Of a stretch of 64,000 bases of DNA, positions 17,882 through 27,368 are shown one piece after another. Source of the stretch: Candidatus Sumerlaeota bacterium (lineage in GTDB: Bacteria; Sumerlaeota; Sumerlaeia; MWCT01; JAUWMI01); assembly GCA_030613245.1 (NCBI GenBank), contig JAUWMI010000020.1, forward strand, positions 1 to 64,000. Reading direction: 5' to 3'. Position 1 is the first letter of the stretch. The number at the start of each line of letters is the position of its first letter. Under the pieces are notes generated by a model. That model worked only from the letters and a program-made list of their open reading frames with translations. It made no database searches and was not told where the DNA came from. Position numbers and translations under genes: made by a program.

Positions 17882-20233
17882 TCAGAGTGTTTCGCCTTCC
17901 GTGGCTTCGCTTGACGTTGCCTGCTGCTCTGGCGGGTGCTTTAACTTGACCATGCGCAATCGCGTTCCGTGTTCGAGCATGTCGAATTCAACGTCATCCA
18001 TAAGGCTCTTGATCAGTTTGATTCCCCAGCCGCGCTTGTTCGGGTCAATAACTTTTTGCGCGATAGCTGGCTCGCCGACGGGCCCCAACTCTAGCGGCGG
18101 GCCTTCGTTCTCCACCCAGACTTCAACACTATCCGGCTTGGTGATAAAACGCAGCCGAATCTTCTTCTCCTTATTTGGGCTGTATTCAATAGCGTTGATA
18201 CACGCCTCGATAATGGCCATTTTCATCTGGCCAATCGCTTGCTCATCAAAGTCCGCGTTCTTGGCAATTTGCCCAATCGCATTTGCCGCTACCAACTCTG
18301 CATCAGCAACTATGGGTAAGGTCAGATTAAACTCCGTGACTTCCCGCAATTCTGTGACGGGAGCTTCAGTTTCAGGTGCTGCCTCTGCCGCATACTGACG
18401 AAAGGGGACTTTCTCGGCCGTGGACAGACATTCTCCGATCAGCTCGAGCTGCACCAGATTAGACGCATACATATTGTAATTCTGGATCAGCTCCAGGCTC
18501 TCCTCAGAGAATGTATCTTTTCCAACGATCCATTTGACCAGGCCGACTCGGCCAAAATGTTTCTGCAACCTCAGACATTTGGCCTGGAAATCTTCGACCT
18601 CTACCGATGTCACGGGCGAAGCCGACTCCAGCAGCTCAACCAACCATACCACCTCATTCCCACTTGAGTAGAGGCCGCTCTTGAAAGCGTAGCTCGTGAA
18701 TACAAACGGGTTATGATACGTCTCGGTTGAGGGCGTGACATCCAGAGGTACGATCTCTTTGCTTGTGCCAACAACCTGCGGTAGCGTCATGGTTCTCGGG
18801 TGCTTTCTAATCTCGTCCAGTGTGATATCGGAACCACTTGTACCGTACTGTTCGCTAAAATCTTGATAAGATAACAGAATTTGAGGGATCTGCTGACAGT
18901 CGAACGAATTGAGGATTTGTTCGAGTTTCTTCTCAATTCCGCTTCGCTCACGTCTGCGCTGAAAACGCGCCATATCCTTGAGCTTCCGCTTGATCACATC
19001 ACTAGCGACACGGTCGCGCTGCATGCCCTTCACTTCAGTTTCGTAGAGCACCAGGAAGCAATCCCGCATTATTGCATCCTCAGCCACAGCGACCTGACCA
19101 AAATCGAAGTCAACGATGCCGAGCTGTTCAAGATCGTCCAGAATCGCATGCACCTCCTCCGTAGATCGGCTGAGACGATGTGCCAGATAGTCCAGCGAGA
19201 ACTTCAACTGAGGAGCTACCGTCACTGTGTGAAAGAGTCCAAGTGCGTGCTTGCGCCGCAGCGGATCGCGAATTTGGTTCTTGAGCAGCGCTGTCCAGTA
19301 GAAATGCGTATGCCCGGCGATAACTTCCTCAGCATAGATGGTCTGGCAACTGCGTATTGACATCAATGCCACCTGTTGCTTTTGCGCCTGGTGCACAATG
19401 TTGCGAATATAGAGCGGGTTTCCACCGATCTGCTCGATAAAATCAACCAGGAATTCCTTCTTATATGGCACTTGAAAGCGCTCGCACAGCTGTTCGAACA
19501 TTTGCAGTGCGTCGTGGTGTTCGAATTCCTGCAGTTCCAGCCGTTCCAGATCGGCCAAGCTCGTACTGCCGCCAACGATCCCTTCAATCAGCTTCCTCGA
19601 CGACCCAGAAAAGAGATGCGGACAACGCCGCGATTGTACTACCTGCTGATACAGACCGAGTACGTGAAAGGGCCCGATGTCGGTGCGCAGATCCTTCACT
19701 CGCTGAAACTCGTCAATGATGACATAGAGTCGGCAGTCGTTATGATGAGCGACATAGTATGGCGCCAGGATTGCACTCTTCAGGGCATTCAGGTAGTCGC
19801 GCTCGGCCAGACTCTCTTCACACTGCGTGATCAAAGTGGCCAGCCAGTTCTCGCCAAAATCTCTCGCCAGATCCACCAAGCGCCGCAGAGAAAGCGTATG
19901 GTGAAATGCGCCATAATCCTCTTTGTGTTTAAAGGCCAGGTATTGCCGAAGAAACTCGGCGAGATAATTGCGAACAAAATCGGGAACAAAAAGGCATTCG
20001 GCGCTGACATTGTAATAAATCGGGACAATATCGTCCTGCTCCCAGAACAGCCGGTGATAGCTGCGCTTAAGTACTTCACTTTTGCCAATGCCTCGGCTGC
20101 CGAAGAGGATAGCACTGCGGGTGCGTGCATGCACTGTATTCAATCCCATGCGAACGATATACTCTACTTCCCGATCGCGATCGAAAAACTCGCTTTCGGG
20201 CAGCATGGGGAAAAACTGATTCGTTGTTTCCAT
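17882..20233 (-). CDS. STAND-type ATPase fused to RsbW-like anti-sigma kinase
   Basis: This 783-residue multidomain protein starts with an archaeal-type/STAND P-loop ATPase: Walker A GSRGIGKS at 45-52 and Walker B LYVIIDEF at 169-176. A winged-helix-like and helical region follows. Residues about 525-600 resemble the PD-(D/E)xK-like domain found in related ATPases, but without an obvious catalytic Asp/Glu/Lys set. Residues about 640-770 are a GHKL kinase of the RsbW/SpoIIAB type, with N-box EACINAIEYS and lid RGWGIKLIKSL. It should phosphorylate the adjacent STAS protein. The domain limits and the nuclease-like call are my inference from sequence pattern. Confidence 0.87.
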   Translation of the reverse strand: METTNQFFPMLPESEFFDRDREVEYIVRMGLNTVHARTRSAILFGSRGIGKSEVLKRSYHRLFWEQDDIVPIYYNVSAECLFVPDFVRNYLAEFLRQYLAFKHKEDYGAFHHTLSLRRLVDLARDFGENWLATLITQCEESLAERDYLNALKSAILAPYYVAHHNDCRLYVIIDEFQRVKDLRTDIGPFHVLGLYQQVVQSRRCPHLFSGSSRKLIEGIVGGSTSLADLERLELQEFEHHDALQMFEQLCERFQVPYKKEFLVDFIEQIGGNPLYIRNIVHQAQKQQVALMSIRSCQTIYAEEVIAGHTHFYWTALLKNQIRDPLRRKHALGLFHTVTVAPQLKFSLDYLAHRLSRSTEEVHAILDDLEQLGIVDFDFGQVAVAEDAIMRDCFLVLYETEVKGMQRDRVASDVIKRKLKDMARFQRRRERSGIEKKLEQILNSFDCQQIPQILLSYQDFSEQYGTSGSDITLDEIRKHPRTMTLPQVVGTSKEIVPLDVTPSTETYHNPFVFTSYAFKSGLYSSGNEVVWLVELLESASPVTSVEVEDFQAKCLRLQKHFGRVGLVKWIVGKDTFSEESLELIQNYNMYASNLVQLELIGECLSTAEKVPFRQYAAEAAPETEAPVTELREVTEFNLTLPIVADAELVAANAIGQIAKNADFDEQAIGQMKMAIIEACINAIEYSPNKEKKIRLRFITKPDSVEVWVENEGPPLELGPVGEPAIAQKVIDPNKRGWGIKLIKSLMDDVEFDMLEHGTRLRMVKLKHPPEQQATSSEATEGETL

Positions 20234-20291
20234 GGTATTTCAGGCCTGCCTTACTGGCGGTGTCGTGTCTCTTAGTTGCGCGCAGCGCAGC

Positions 20292-22367
20292 TCATGCGCC
20301 GCTGGGAAAGTCAATGATATTTCTATCTTTAAATACCTCGTCAAACAACACCAGCTTGTTCTTGCCTTCGCGCTTGGCTTCGTACAGCGCAATATCTGCC
20401 TTGCCCACCAGATCTTTCTCATCCTTGGCATCAACAGGAAATGATGCCAGGCCAATACTTACGGTCAGGCGATCACGCAGATTGTCCTCGCTGTCAGAAG
20501 TCCCGAGGTGGTCAATGCGTGCGATAATACGTTCGGCAATCGAGCGAGCCGTATTCTTCTCAGTTTCCGGCAGAATAATGAGAAACTCTTCACCGCCAAA
20601 CCGCGTCACAATATCAACCTTCCGCACTGTAACCATGATCGTTTGTGAAATTAGCTGAAGTGCCTGGTCACCTGCCTGATGGCCAAAGCCATCGTTGTAC
20701 TTCTTAAAATCATCAATATCCAGTAGCAGGAGGGAGAGGTGACGGCCATAGCGCCGCGACCGCGACATTTCTTCGGCCAGCCGCTCTTCTAGAAAACGCC
20801 GATTGTACAATCCTGTCAGGCTGTCAATGGATGATAACTTGAGCAGGGTTTCCGAGCGTTCATAGTAGCGCATCCGCTCGATGGCCAGCGAGACGTAAGA
20901 GAGAATCGAAAGGACAGTTTGCAAGTCTTCGTCCGAGAAGGGCCGGTCTGTCAATCTATCTGCCACATTCAACACCCCCGCCACGTGGCCGTTCACGCGC
21001 ACCGGCACGCAGAGAAAGGACTTGGTCTTATAGCGAGGATTACTCGGACGCGCAAAACGCGGGTCGCTTTCAATATTTCGGACAACCAGCGGCTCCTTCT
21101 CGCGAAATACACGGCCAGCAATGTGCTCGCCCGGCCGAATCCGAACGTGCGTGAGCGCATCCTTGGGAAAGCCCTTCGTAACCTTAACCAAGAGAGAATC
21201 CATCTGTTTGTCGTAGATAAACAAGGAACAGAGCTGGGCTTCCAACAATTTGGCAATCTCCTCTACCAAAAAGCGGTACACCTCCTCCTCTTCACCCGAC
21301 GACCTCACCCGAGCGTGCAAATCAGAAATAAATGTCAGAATCTTCTGACGGGAATCCAGCTGCGAGTGAAGCTCGGCACTTTCGTGCGTGAGTGCAATCT
21401 GGCGGAAGAACGACGAAACAATGGAATAGGCGGTGTTCTCCAGCCGTGTGTTGAGGAGTATGATAATGCCATGTTGCTTCTCGCTAAACCGAAACGGGAA
21501 AATGTACAGACACTCAATGGCTGGCGGAAATCCGAATTCTTTGATCAGGCCGGGAGAATCCACAAATGAGGGATCTTTTGTGACAAGCACCTTTGCGGCC
21601 CAGATATCAAATTCCCTGCGATGAGAGGTTTCAAAGACGTCTTTATGCCGCCCCAGGCTGAATTCGGCGCTAAACTGCTTGCGTTGCTCATCGAAGGCCA
21701 GAATGCCAATGGTATTGATCTCAAACAAGTTCAGCAGCATATTGGCCACGTAGGTATAAATCTCTGACGGCGTGCTGTAGAGATTAAGATTCAGGCAGGT
21801 ATTAAACAGCGTAAGCAGACGCACAACATTCTGGTAGTAGAGATCCTGGGAATGCAAATTCTCAAGAATCACTTTTGCTGAGGATTCAACCAGGCGGAAG
21901 CCACGCTCGAATTCTTCCCACTCCTTGAATCGCACAAGCTTGCTCTGCTCGACAAACTGGTCAAAATCCTGATACTGGTGGGCATGTTGCAGGAGAGATG
22001 AAAAATCTTTATGCGAGGTAAAGACGCGACCGCCAAACAGGAAGAGCTCCATGACGTCATTCACACAATAGGGAATTACGAAGTTTGTCAATTGGGCAGG
22101 GCACTTGAATGTGTATGGAGTTCGGATCTGGCGAATCTCATCCAGCGACTCTCCACAAAAGGTCTGACAGCGCAGGGACGGATCTGGGAAGTCCCGCAGA
22201 AACCGGCAAAATAGGTTCTCATTGCTAGCAGCGCAGATCGGCGTCCCATCTGGCAGAAAGGTCTGAAGCGTAAACCCGGTAATCCGAGCCAGATCGTCCT
22301 GCATCCGTTGCCAGATGCCCACATTCATAGGGCCCGAAAATGTTTTTGAAAATCGCGACGGTCCCAT
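20292..22367 (-). CDS. PocR-GAF-GAF-GGDEF diguanylate cyclase
   Basis: This 691-residue cytoplasmic sensor-cyclase heads the operon. Residues about 15-170 match a PocR ligand-binding domain, with conserved cysteines C54, C67, C71, C89 and C101. Two GAF-like domains follow (about 190-340 and 355-500). The GGDEF domain has the active motif as GGEEF (591-595) and the product-inhibition I-site RKVD (582-585) five residues before it. It should make c-di-GMP from GTP. The start could be residue 1 or the Met at residue 14; neither has a strong ribosome site. The Cys-rich PocR domain may sense a small organic ligand or redox state, which is inference. Confidence 0.92.
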   Translation of the reverse strand: MGPSRFSKTFSGPMNVGIWQRMQDDLARITGFTLQTFLPDGTPICAASNENLFCRFLRDFPDPSLRCQTFCGESLDEIRQIRTPYTFKCPAQLTNFVIPYCVNDVMELFLFGGRVFTSHKDFSSLLQHAHQYQDFDQFVEQSKLVRFKEWEEFERGFRLVESSAKVILENLHSQDLYYQNVVRLLTLFNTCLNLNLYSTPSEIYTYVANMLLNLFEINTIGILAFDEQRKQFSAEFSLGRHKDVFETSHRREFDIWAAKVLVTKDPSFVDSPGLIKEFGFPPAIECLYIFPFRFSEKQHGIIILLNTRLENTAYSIVSSFFRQIALTHESAELHSQLDSRQKILTFISDLHARVRSSGEEEEVYRFLVEEIAKLLEAQLCSLFIYDKQMDSLLVKVTKGFPKDALTHVRIRPGEHIAGRVFREKEPLVVRNIESDPRFARPSNPRYKTKSFLCVPVRVNGHVAGVLNVADRLTDRPFSDEDLQTVLSILSYVSLAIERMRYYERSETLLKLSSIDSLTGLYNRRFLEERLAEEMSRSRRYGRHLSLLLLDIDDFKKYNDGFGHQAGDQALQLISQTIMVTVRKVDIVTRFGGEEFLIILPETEKNTARSIAERIIARIDHLGTSDSEDNLRDRLTVSIGLASFPVDAKDEKDLVGKADIALYEAKREGKNKLVLFDEVFKDRNIIDFPSGA

Positions 22368-22915
22368 AGACAGCCTAACTTATTCATGGACGCTGTGGTA
22401 TGGCTTTCATCGAGACAGGAGCACGACCAGCAGGAGCACAGACACTACAAACGCAATTGGCAGAGCCTTGGCGAGGCTTGAAAGCGTAGAGAAAAGACCT
22501 GCTTAGCAGCGACGTCAAAAACACGCCTGCCAATTTTCTCCAAGTTCATTAACTTTAAATCTCTTACTTGTATAGACTATCCCTCACCTTGAGTCAAGAG
22601 TGGACACGTTAGATCGTGGGGGATTTTGCATACAATTCTTGGCAGCTGAACTAAAATGGTGCAGCCTGCGAGCAAACCGATTGGTTTTGCGTATATCATG
22701 TATTCGTCCCAGCTGATTGAATATCCCTCCAGCCTACGATTAAGCCAGAGTGATAAAATGGCAAGGAAAACTACCAAGAATTATATTGACTTTTCCATGG
22801 AATGCAACATAAAAAACAGCTGTGATTATCCTCTGAAAGCCAGAAAGAGAATAAGTGCCTTTTTCCAGCCTTTTTGCTCTAAAAAAACTCGATTTGTAAG
22901 TCTGCCCGCAAGCAT
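22368..22915. other. Intergenic region before tRNA-Ala
   Basis: This 548-base non-coding stretch contains a likely tRNA promoter near 22786-22813. CTTGAGTCAAG near 22588 is a short palindrome. The short plus-strand frames in it lack ribosome sites and look accidental. Confidence 0.4.
22786..22813 (+). promoter_or_regulatory. Candidate promoter for tRNA-Ala
   Basis: TTGACT (22786-22791), a 16-base spacer and CATAAA (22808-22813) form a fair sigma-70 match about 100 bases before the tRNA. The -10 matches four of six positions, so this is tentative. Confidence 0.35.
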
Positions 22916-22991
22916 GGGGGTATAGCTCAGATGGGAGAGCACTGCGCTGGCAGCGCAGGGGTCGGGGGTTCAAATCCCCCTACCTCCACCA
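22916..22991 (+). tRNA. tRNA-Ala (GGC)
   Basis: A full 76-base cloverleaf can be drawn. The acceptor arm GGGGGTA pairs with TACCTCC (one G-T). The D arm is GCTC/GAGC. The anticodon arm CTGCG/CGCAG encloses the loop CTGGCAG with anticodon GGC. The T arm GGGGG/CCCCC encloses TTCAAAT. The 3' CCA is encoded (22989-22991), and the discriminator is A. Anticodon GGC reads alanine codons GCC and GCU. Confidence 0.96.
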
Positions 22992-23405
22992 ATAACACCT
23001 CGCATACCTAATACGGTTTTGGAGTAGTCATAATGCTTTATATTGGCTGCTTTTAGGGCATTTTCGGCACGAATCAGACACGAAGCAGCTCGCTTTTTGT
23101 GCTGTAATTTCTCGTGTTGTCTTCTGTATATTTTACCTCCTCAACTGCAGCATCACGATATAGACGTTGTATTCCCAGGACGACCCGATCAATTTATCCT
23201 CTGAAGGTTCCTAAAAGGCCTGGGCCAATGGCCAAGATTCCCTGCCAGGTGCAACGTATTGCCGTATTTCTCCTCGGTCAATACAAGCCTTGATTATTCG
23301 CGTGCATTATGATGCACTATCACTTGCAATAGGGGAGAGGGGTGCAGGGTGCACAATCCAGCGGGCGCTCCCAGTAAGAAGTAAGTTCCATCCCAAAACC
23401 ATTTA
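22992..23405. other. Intergenic region after tRNA-Ala
   Basis: In 414 bases I see no gene, RNA fold or terminator that I can support. Only short palindromic words such as GGCCTGGGCC occur. Confidence 0.35.
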
Positions 23406-25115
23406 ATGCGGATTGCTATGGTTCCAATGGGAACAAACTCGATCGGAATGCGGCGTGAATCTCAGGGTCAGTTAGAGCGCAGGGGGTCATTACTGATTCA
23501 GATCTGGTATTCATCGAGCCCCCTTCAAAAGGGCTGCGTTGTGCTGGGCCTTTTGCTTGCGTCGCTTCTGCGGCTCCGCTGTCTCACTCTCACGGCGTTT
23601 GGAATTGATGAGGGGATCGCCAGCATTCTCGCGATCCAGCTCAACCACTACGGGATGTTTCCCCTGGTAGGCGTCAAGACGAGCCTCTTCTTTTATAACC
23701 CACCGCTCTTAATCTTCTTTCTTTCGCCGCTCTACCTGATTTCTACCAGCCCTGTTTTGTCAATGGCGGTTATTGCTCTGCTCGGAGTCCTAACCGTGGG
23801 CATTATATATGTAATTGCCCGGCGCTATTGCGGCGAACGGGCAGCGGGGGTGGCAATGCTTGCTGCAGCGGTCTCTCCCATGGCAGTGCTTTACTCGCGT
23901 GGTCTGTGGGGACACGATTTCATCCCGTTGCTTTCAACCCTTCTCTTCTTCGCTGTGCTCAGATGGATTATTGATTGGAATACACGCTCTTTATTCTGGA
24001 TTCCACTGCTAATTCTGTTGGCGCAGCAGTTTCATTTCTCCGGGGCGCTGCTATGGATTAACGTTCTGCTAGCCTTGATCTTATTTCGTCCCCCATGGCG
24101 CTGGAAACCGTTGGCACTTGGATTTGGCCTCGGTCTTCTTCCCTACGTCCCCTATGGCATCCATCTCGTTAAGACGCGCCTTGAGGATCTCAAAATCATT
24201 CTGCACGTGATGTTCTCGGGCGCTGATAGCCTGCCGCAAGCAAAACAGTATCCGTTTCTTCCCGCATTCAACTTTCTAAGCGATGGTGGGCATCATGATC
24301 TGATGGGCGAAAATTATGGCGCATTTCTGAACATGATACCGTTTTACGCGCTGCTGCGCACGGCCATGGGAGGGATATTTGTCTTGCTCATTCTCTGGGC
24401 TATATGGCGATGCTTACGCACGATTCGCTTACCAGAGCAAGGAAAGTCGCTAGCCAAGACCGGGGAATCCACATTGCTCTGTTTGATCCTCATCTGGATA
24501 GGAGTGCCAGTTCTTGCATTTTCACTTCTGCGGACAGCCTTCGTGACACCCTATTTGCTCCCCATGTTTCCTGCCATATTTATCTTGCTAGGCTGGGGAG
24601 CAAAGCGGCTGGCAAATGTCGATGCTCAAAATAGATTACGGTGGTTGTGGGGAAGTGCGTGCATTTTTCTGGCACTCTGGAGTGTCAGCCAGATAGCGTA
24701 TCTACACACGGGAAACGCACTGCTGGCGCGGGCAACCATGCAGGATCGGTTTTTCACCTGTCTGCGCTACCAATGGCAAGTTGTCCAGTTTATCAACTCC
24801 AAACAAGGTGGCAAGAACTGCCTTGTGGTTCAAGACATGCGCAAGGCGAGTACCGGCATAGATTACAACTACTTTTATCTTTTCTGGCGCATTGCAGGTG
24901 ACGTCAATCCGTTTCGCGATCTGGAGAACTTTGACACCCTCTTTTTGATCCGCGACGCTAAGGCCAAGCTCTCGGCAACCTATGCAGAAGAATTGGAACG
25001 CTATCCTGCGCGTGACTTTGGGACAGCCCGCGTCTATATCATGCCTCGCGCCAGGCTTACGCCATATCTCACTCAGCTGTTCGACCTGACCCATGGCCCT
25101 CCGCCGCAGCAGTAG
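23406..25115 (+). CDS. GT39-like membrane glycosyltransferase
   Basis: This 569-residue integral membrane protein has about ten hydrophobic segments after a short polar N-terminus. Early in the first outer loop FGIDEGIASILA gives the acidic D-E pair that fits the catalytic motif of ArnT/PMT-type (GT39/GT83) enzymes, which use polyprenyl-phosphate sugars. The next loop has YNPPLLIFF and later SRGLWGHDFIP, again like this superfamily. The C-terminal 130 residues are a soluble periplasmic part. Acceptor (lipid or protein) cannot be told. It is a single gene with long flanking gaps. Confidence 0.82.
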   Translation: MRIAMVPMGTNSIGMRRESQGQLERRGSLLIQIWYSSSPLQKGCVVLGLLLASLLRLRCLTLTAFGIDEGIASILAIQLNHYGMFPLVGVKTSLFFYNPPLLIFFLSPLYLISTSPVLSMAVIALLGVLTVGIIYVIARRYCGERAAGVAMLAAAVSPMAVLYSRGLWGHDFIPLLSTLLFFAVLRWIIDWNTRSLFWIPLLILLAQQFHFSGALLWINVLLALILFRPPWRWKPLALGFGLGLLPYVPYGIHLVKTRLEDLKIILHVMFSGADSLPQAKQYPFLPAFNFLSDGGHHDLMGENYGAFLNMIPFYALLRTAMGGIFVLLILWAIWRCLRTIRLPEQGKSLAKTGESTLLCLILIWIGVPVLAFSLLRTAFVTPYLLPMFPAIFILLGWGAKRLANVDAQNRLRWLWGSACIFLALWSVSQIAYLHTGNALLARATMQDRFFTCLRYQWQVVQFINSKQGGKNCLVVQDMRKASTGIDYNYFYLFWRIAGDVNPFRDLENFDTLFLIRDAKAKLSATYAEELERYPARDFGTARVYIMPRARLTPYLTQLFDLTHGPPPQQ

Positions 25116-25504
25116 TAGCTCTGGTTCTGGCGCCCAGGCTGAATCCGTCCTGGTAAAATGCAGGATTCGATCTCTGGCATGTGTCTCTTATCCATTGTTA
25201 AGAGCCGCACTTGCGAGAAAGGTCCGCGTTGTTAGCCAACACAATTTTCTCGTGTGTCACCTTTTGTCTTCCTGCACGTCTAAGGGAATAGGAACTTGTT
25301 GGTTACGCACCAAATGCGGGGATATCTTGCACTATGGTATCCCGGCACACAGATGGGCACACGCCATGATATTCTTATTGCATAGTCAAACCTTACAGGA
25401 TATGCTATAGTCTTTCTTATGTGTCAACTTACAAGGGACTTTGCAATGACAGTCAGTAGCCTTGGGCTATTTTTTTCTGGTCATTGCTGATACGAGGAGA
25501 GCCA
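25116..25504. other. Intergenic region and leader of the secretin operon
   Basis: These 389 bases hold a weak promoter candidate (TTGCAT at 25378, 17-base spacer, TATGCT at 25401) and an intrinsic terminator at 25455-25476. There is no gene. A transcript begun at that promoter would meet the terminator before the first start codon. Confidence 0.4.
25455..25476 (+). terminator. Intrinsic terminator just before the secretin operon
   Basis: TAGCC (25457-25461) pairs with GGCTA (25465-25469) around a TTG loop, extended by A/G-T pairs, and is followed by a run of seven T. It lies only about 28 bases before the ATG at 25505, so it may act as a leader attenuator as well as a simple stop. Confidence 0.6.
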
Positions 25505-26443
25505 ATGCGGTCACGTGTGCGTTTGAGGAGCCCGTTGTTAGGCGCTCTCGTCCTAGTGCTTGGCGCTTGCGCGTATCTAACGAATCCAACCCTACAAAGC
25601 GATCTCCGCTCAGCAGATCAGAGCTTTCACAACAAACAATACGGCATCGCTGTAACGAAGTACCTTTCGCTGCTAGAGGGTCTCGGGCCTGGCACGACCC
25701 ATGCCAGCGTTCTGTTTAGACTGGCAGAATGTTACTACAATCTCAATTCGTACTATGACGCCCGCCAGAGTTTTGAATCCTACCTTAAGCTCTACCCTGA
25801 TAGAGAAGATACAGATCGAAGTAGGCGTTATCTGGAGAAAATCCGCCGGGAATATGATAAGAGAGAGGCACAGTACCAAGCCGGGATTCAGAAGGAAATG
25901 GAGAGGATCAGCGAGCTAAAGGCGTTGGTGGAGAAGAATTTTCAGGATGCCGGCTACCACTTTGAGCTGGGCAATGCCTACTGGAATCTGGCGCAGTATC
26001 AGGAAGCAGTAAAAGAATACTTTCGGGCTATTGAATTGGACCGGTCGTTTAAGGAGAACGCGTTGATTAAGTCGCGTCTGATTTTTGACCTGGAAGGCAA
26101 CGTAATTCCCTTTACGCCACGGGAGCGCATTGAGCTGGAGCGCGAGAAAGAACCGATCGTGATTTACAACACCTTCGCCTCGCGCGCAAGAGATTGGTAT
26201 AGGAGCCAACAGAATAAGTACATCGTGACGGGACAGGCGAAAAACCAGAGTACCAGGCCGGTTTTAAACCTCCGCGTTGAAGTTACGCTTTTTAATACAT
26301 ATGGCAATGTGTTGGATGTCAAAACAACCTACCTGGGCAACGTTTTTCCGCAAGAAGTTCGATCTTTCAGGGCAGACTTTGCCAATATCAGCGATATTGC
26401 AAATATTGATCGTTTTGAGTGCAAACCACTGTTCGGCAGATAA
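25505..26443 (+). CDS. TPR lipoprotein
   Basis: This is a lipoprotein of about 312 residues. The ATG at 25505 is chosen because GAGGAG lies about 5 bases upstream; an in-frame TTG at 25484 is unlikely. The signal peptide ends in lipobox VLGAC. TPR-like repeats follow (SADQSFHNKQYGIAVTKYLS; HFELGNAYWNLAQYQEAVK). The C-terminal 100 residues form a beta domain of the FxLYD type (NLRVEVTLFNTYGNVL). Its stop overlaps the region upstream of the next secretin gene by only 17 bp. In secretion systems such lipoproteins often act as pilotins or assembly factors, which is the likely role here. Confidence 0.85.
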   Translation: MRSRVRLRSPLLGALVLVLGACAYLTNPTLQSDLRSADQSFHNKQYGIAVTKYLSLLEGLGPGTTHASVLFRLAECYYNLNSYYDARQSFESYLKLYPDREDTDRSRRYLEKIRREYDKREAQYQAGIQKEMERISELKALVEKNFQDAGYHFELGNAYWNLAQYQEAVKEYFRAIELDRSFKENALIKSRLIFDLEGNVIPFTPRERIELEREKEPIVIYNTFASRARDWYRSQQNKYIVTGQAKNQSTRPVLNLRVEVTLFNTYGNVLDVKTTYLGNVFPQEVRSFRADFANISDIANIDRFECKPLFGR

Positions 26444-26460
26444 CAGAACCGGCTAAAGAC

Positions 26461-27357
26461 ATGAGAACAAAGCACCGCTATAGGGTGGCACTGCTAAGTG
26501 TGCTAGTGGGATGTTTTTCCTACTCCTCGTTTTGCGCCGAGGAACACCTGCAGGTGCGCATTAAGGCGAAAATCATTGAATGGAAGTTAGACAATGCGCT
26601 GGACTACGGGATCAGCGCTCTCTACACGCGCAATCTTGGTGCGGGTGCGATCGTCGAGAGCGCGGATCTCACATTCCCCACACAAACTGCTATTGATCAC
26701 GGCGTCAAACTTTTCTTCGACAGCCTGAACGCCGGTAGTGGCATGATTGAGTTAGTGCTAGAGGCGCTGGAAGAGGAAGGAAAAATCAGGGTGCTGTCGG
26801 AGCCAAATATCACCGTGGTCGAAGGCCACGCCAAGCCCGCCAAGGTATCTACAGGAATGAAAGTGCCATACGAGACCACTCAGGCAGCCGGAGCAACGGT
26901 AGTGCAGGTTACTGAATTCCGCGACACCGGGATTACACTGACTATTGAAAAAGTGGAAGTCCTAAACGATGAATACGTTCAGATGCAGCTGAATGTAACC
27001 GTCTCCGTCCTAACCGGATATGTGGCGATTGCTATTGACCAGGACGGAAACCCAATCTCTGTTCCCGAGCTTTCCAGCCGGTCGTTGACCAATACGATTC
27101 TGGTAAAAGACGGAACTCCATTTATTGGAGGAATTCTTAAAACCACCTCCAGGCTGATAAAGGAACAAGGGGTTCCCTTTTTATCAAGCATACCGATTCT
27201 GGGGGGCCTGTTTAAAAGCCACCATGCCACCAAGTCTGATACCGAGCTCATCTTCCTGATTACGCCGGAGATTCTGAGGACGCGAATGGCGACAGGGCTG
27301 TTTGCAGCGGATGAGGCGACAACTGCCGTTCTGCATCAGGCTTCGCCAGAATCTTAG
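26461..27357 (+). CDS. Short secretin-domain protein 1 (GspD/PilQ C-domain)
   Basis: This 298-residue secreted protein consists almost wholly of a secretin domain. After a signal peptide (VALLSVLVGCFSYSSFCAEE) and about 70 residues comes LEEEGKIRVLSEPNITVVEG, then the late-domain block FLSSIPILGGLFK and TELIFLITPEIL. These are the GspD/PilQ/PulD signatures. The N0-N3 ring domains of normal 600-residue secretins are missing. The ATG at 26461 is used because a signal peptide follows it directly. The second secretin gene starts 11 bp downstream. It may form an outer-membrane ring alone or jointly. Confidence 0.88.
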   Translation: MRTKHRYRVALLSVLVGCFSYSSFCAEEHLQVRIKAKIIEWKLDNALDYGISALYTRNLGAGAIVESADLTFPTQTAIDHGVKLFFDSLNAGSGMIELVLEALEEEGKIRVLSEPNITVVEGHAKPAKVSTGMKVPYETTQAAGATVVQVTEFRDTGITLTIEKVEVLNDEYVQMQLNVTVSVLTGYVAIAIDQDGNPISVPELSSRSLTNTILVKDGTPFIGGILKTTSRLIKEQGVPFLSSIPILGGLFKSHHATKSDTELIFLITPEILRTRMATGLFAADEATTAVLHQASPES

Positions 27358-27368
27358 ACCTAGAGCCC

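Noticed and set aside
19376-20275. A 299-codon plus-strand open frame opposite the STAND ATPase-kinase gene
   Set aside because: It is the mirror of a well-supported gene with Walker and GHKL motifs, has no ribosome site and no recognisable domain.
20919-21569. A 216-codon plus-strand frame inside the GGDEF gene
   Set aside because: Antisense shadow with no ribosome site or family pattern.
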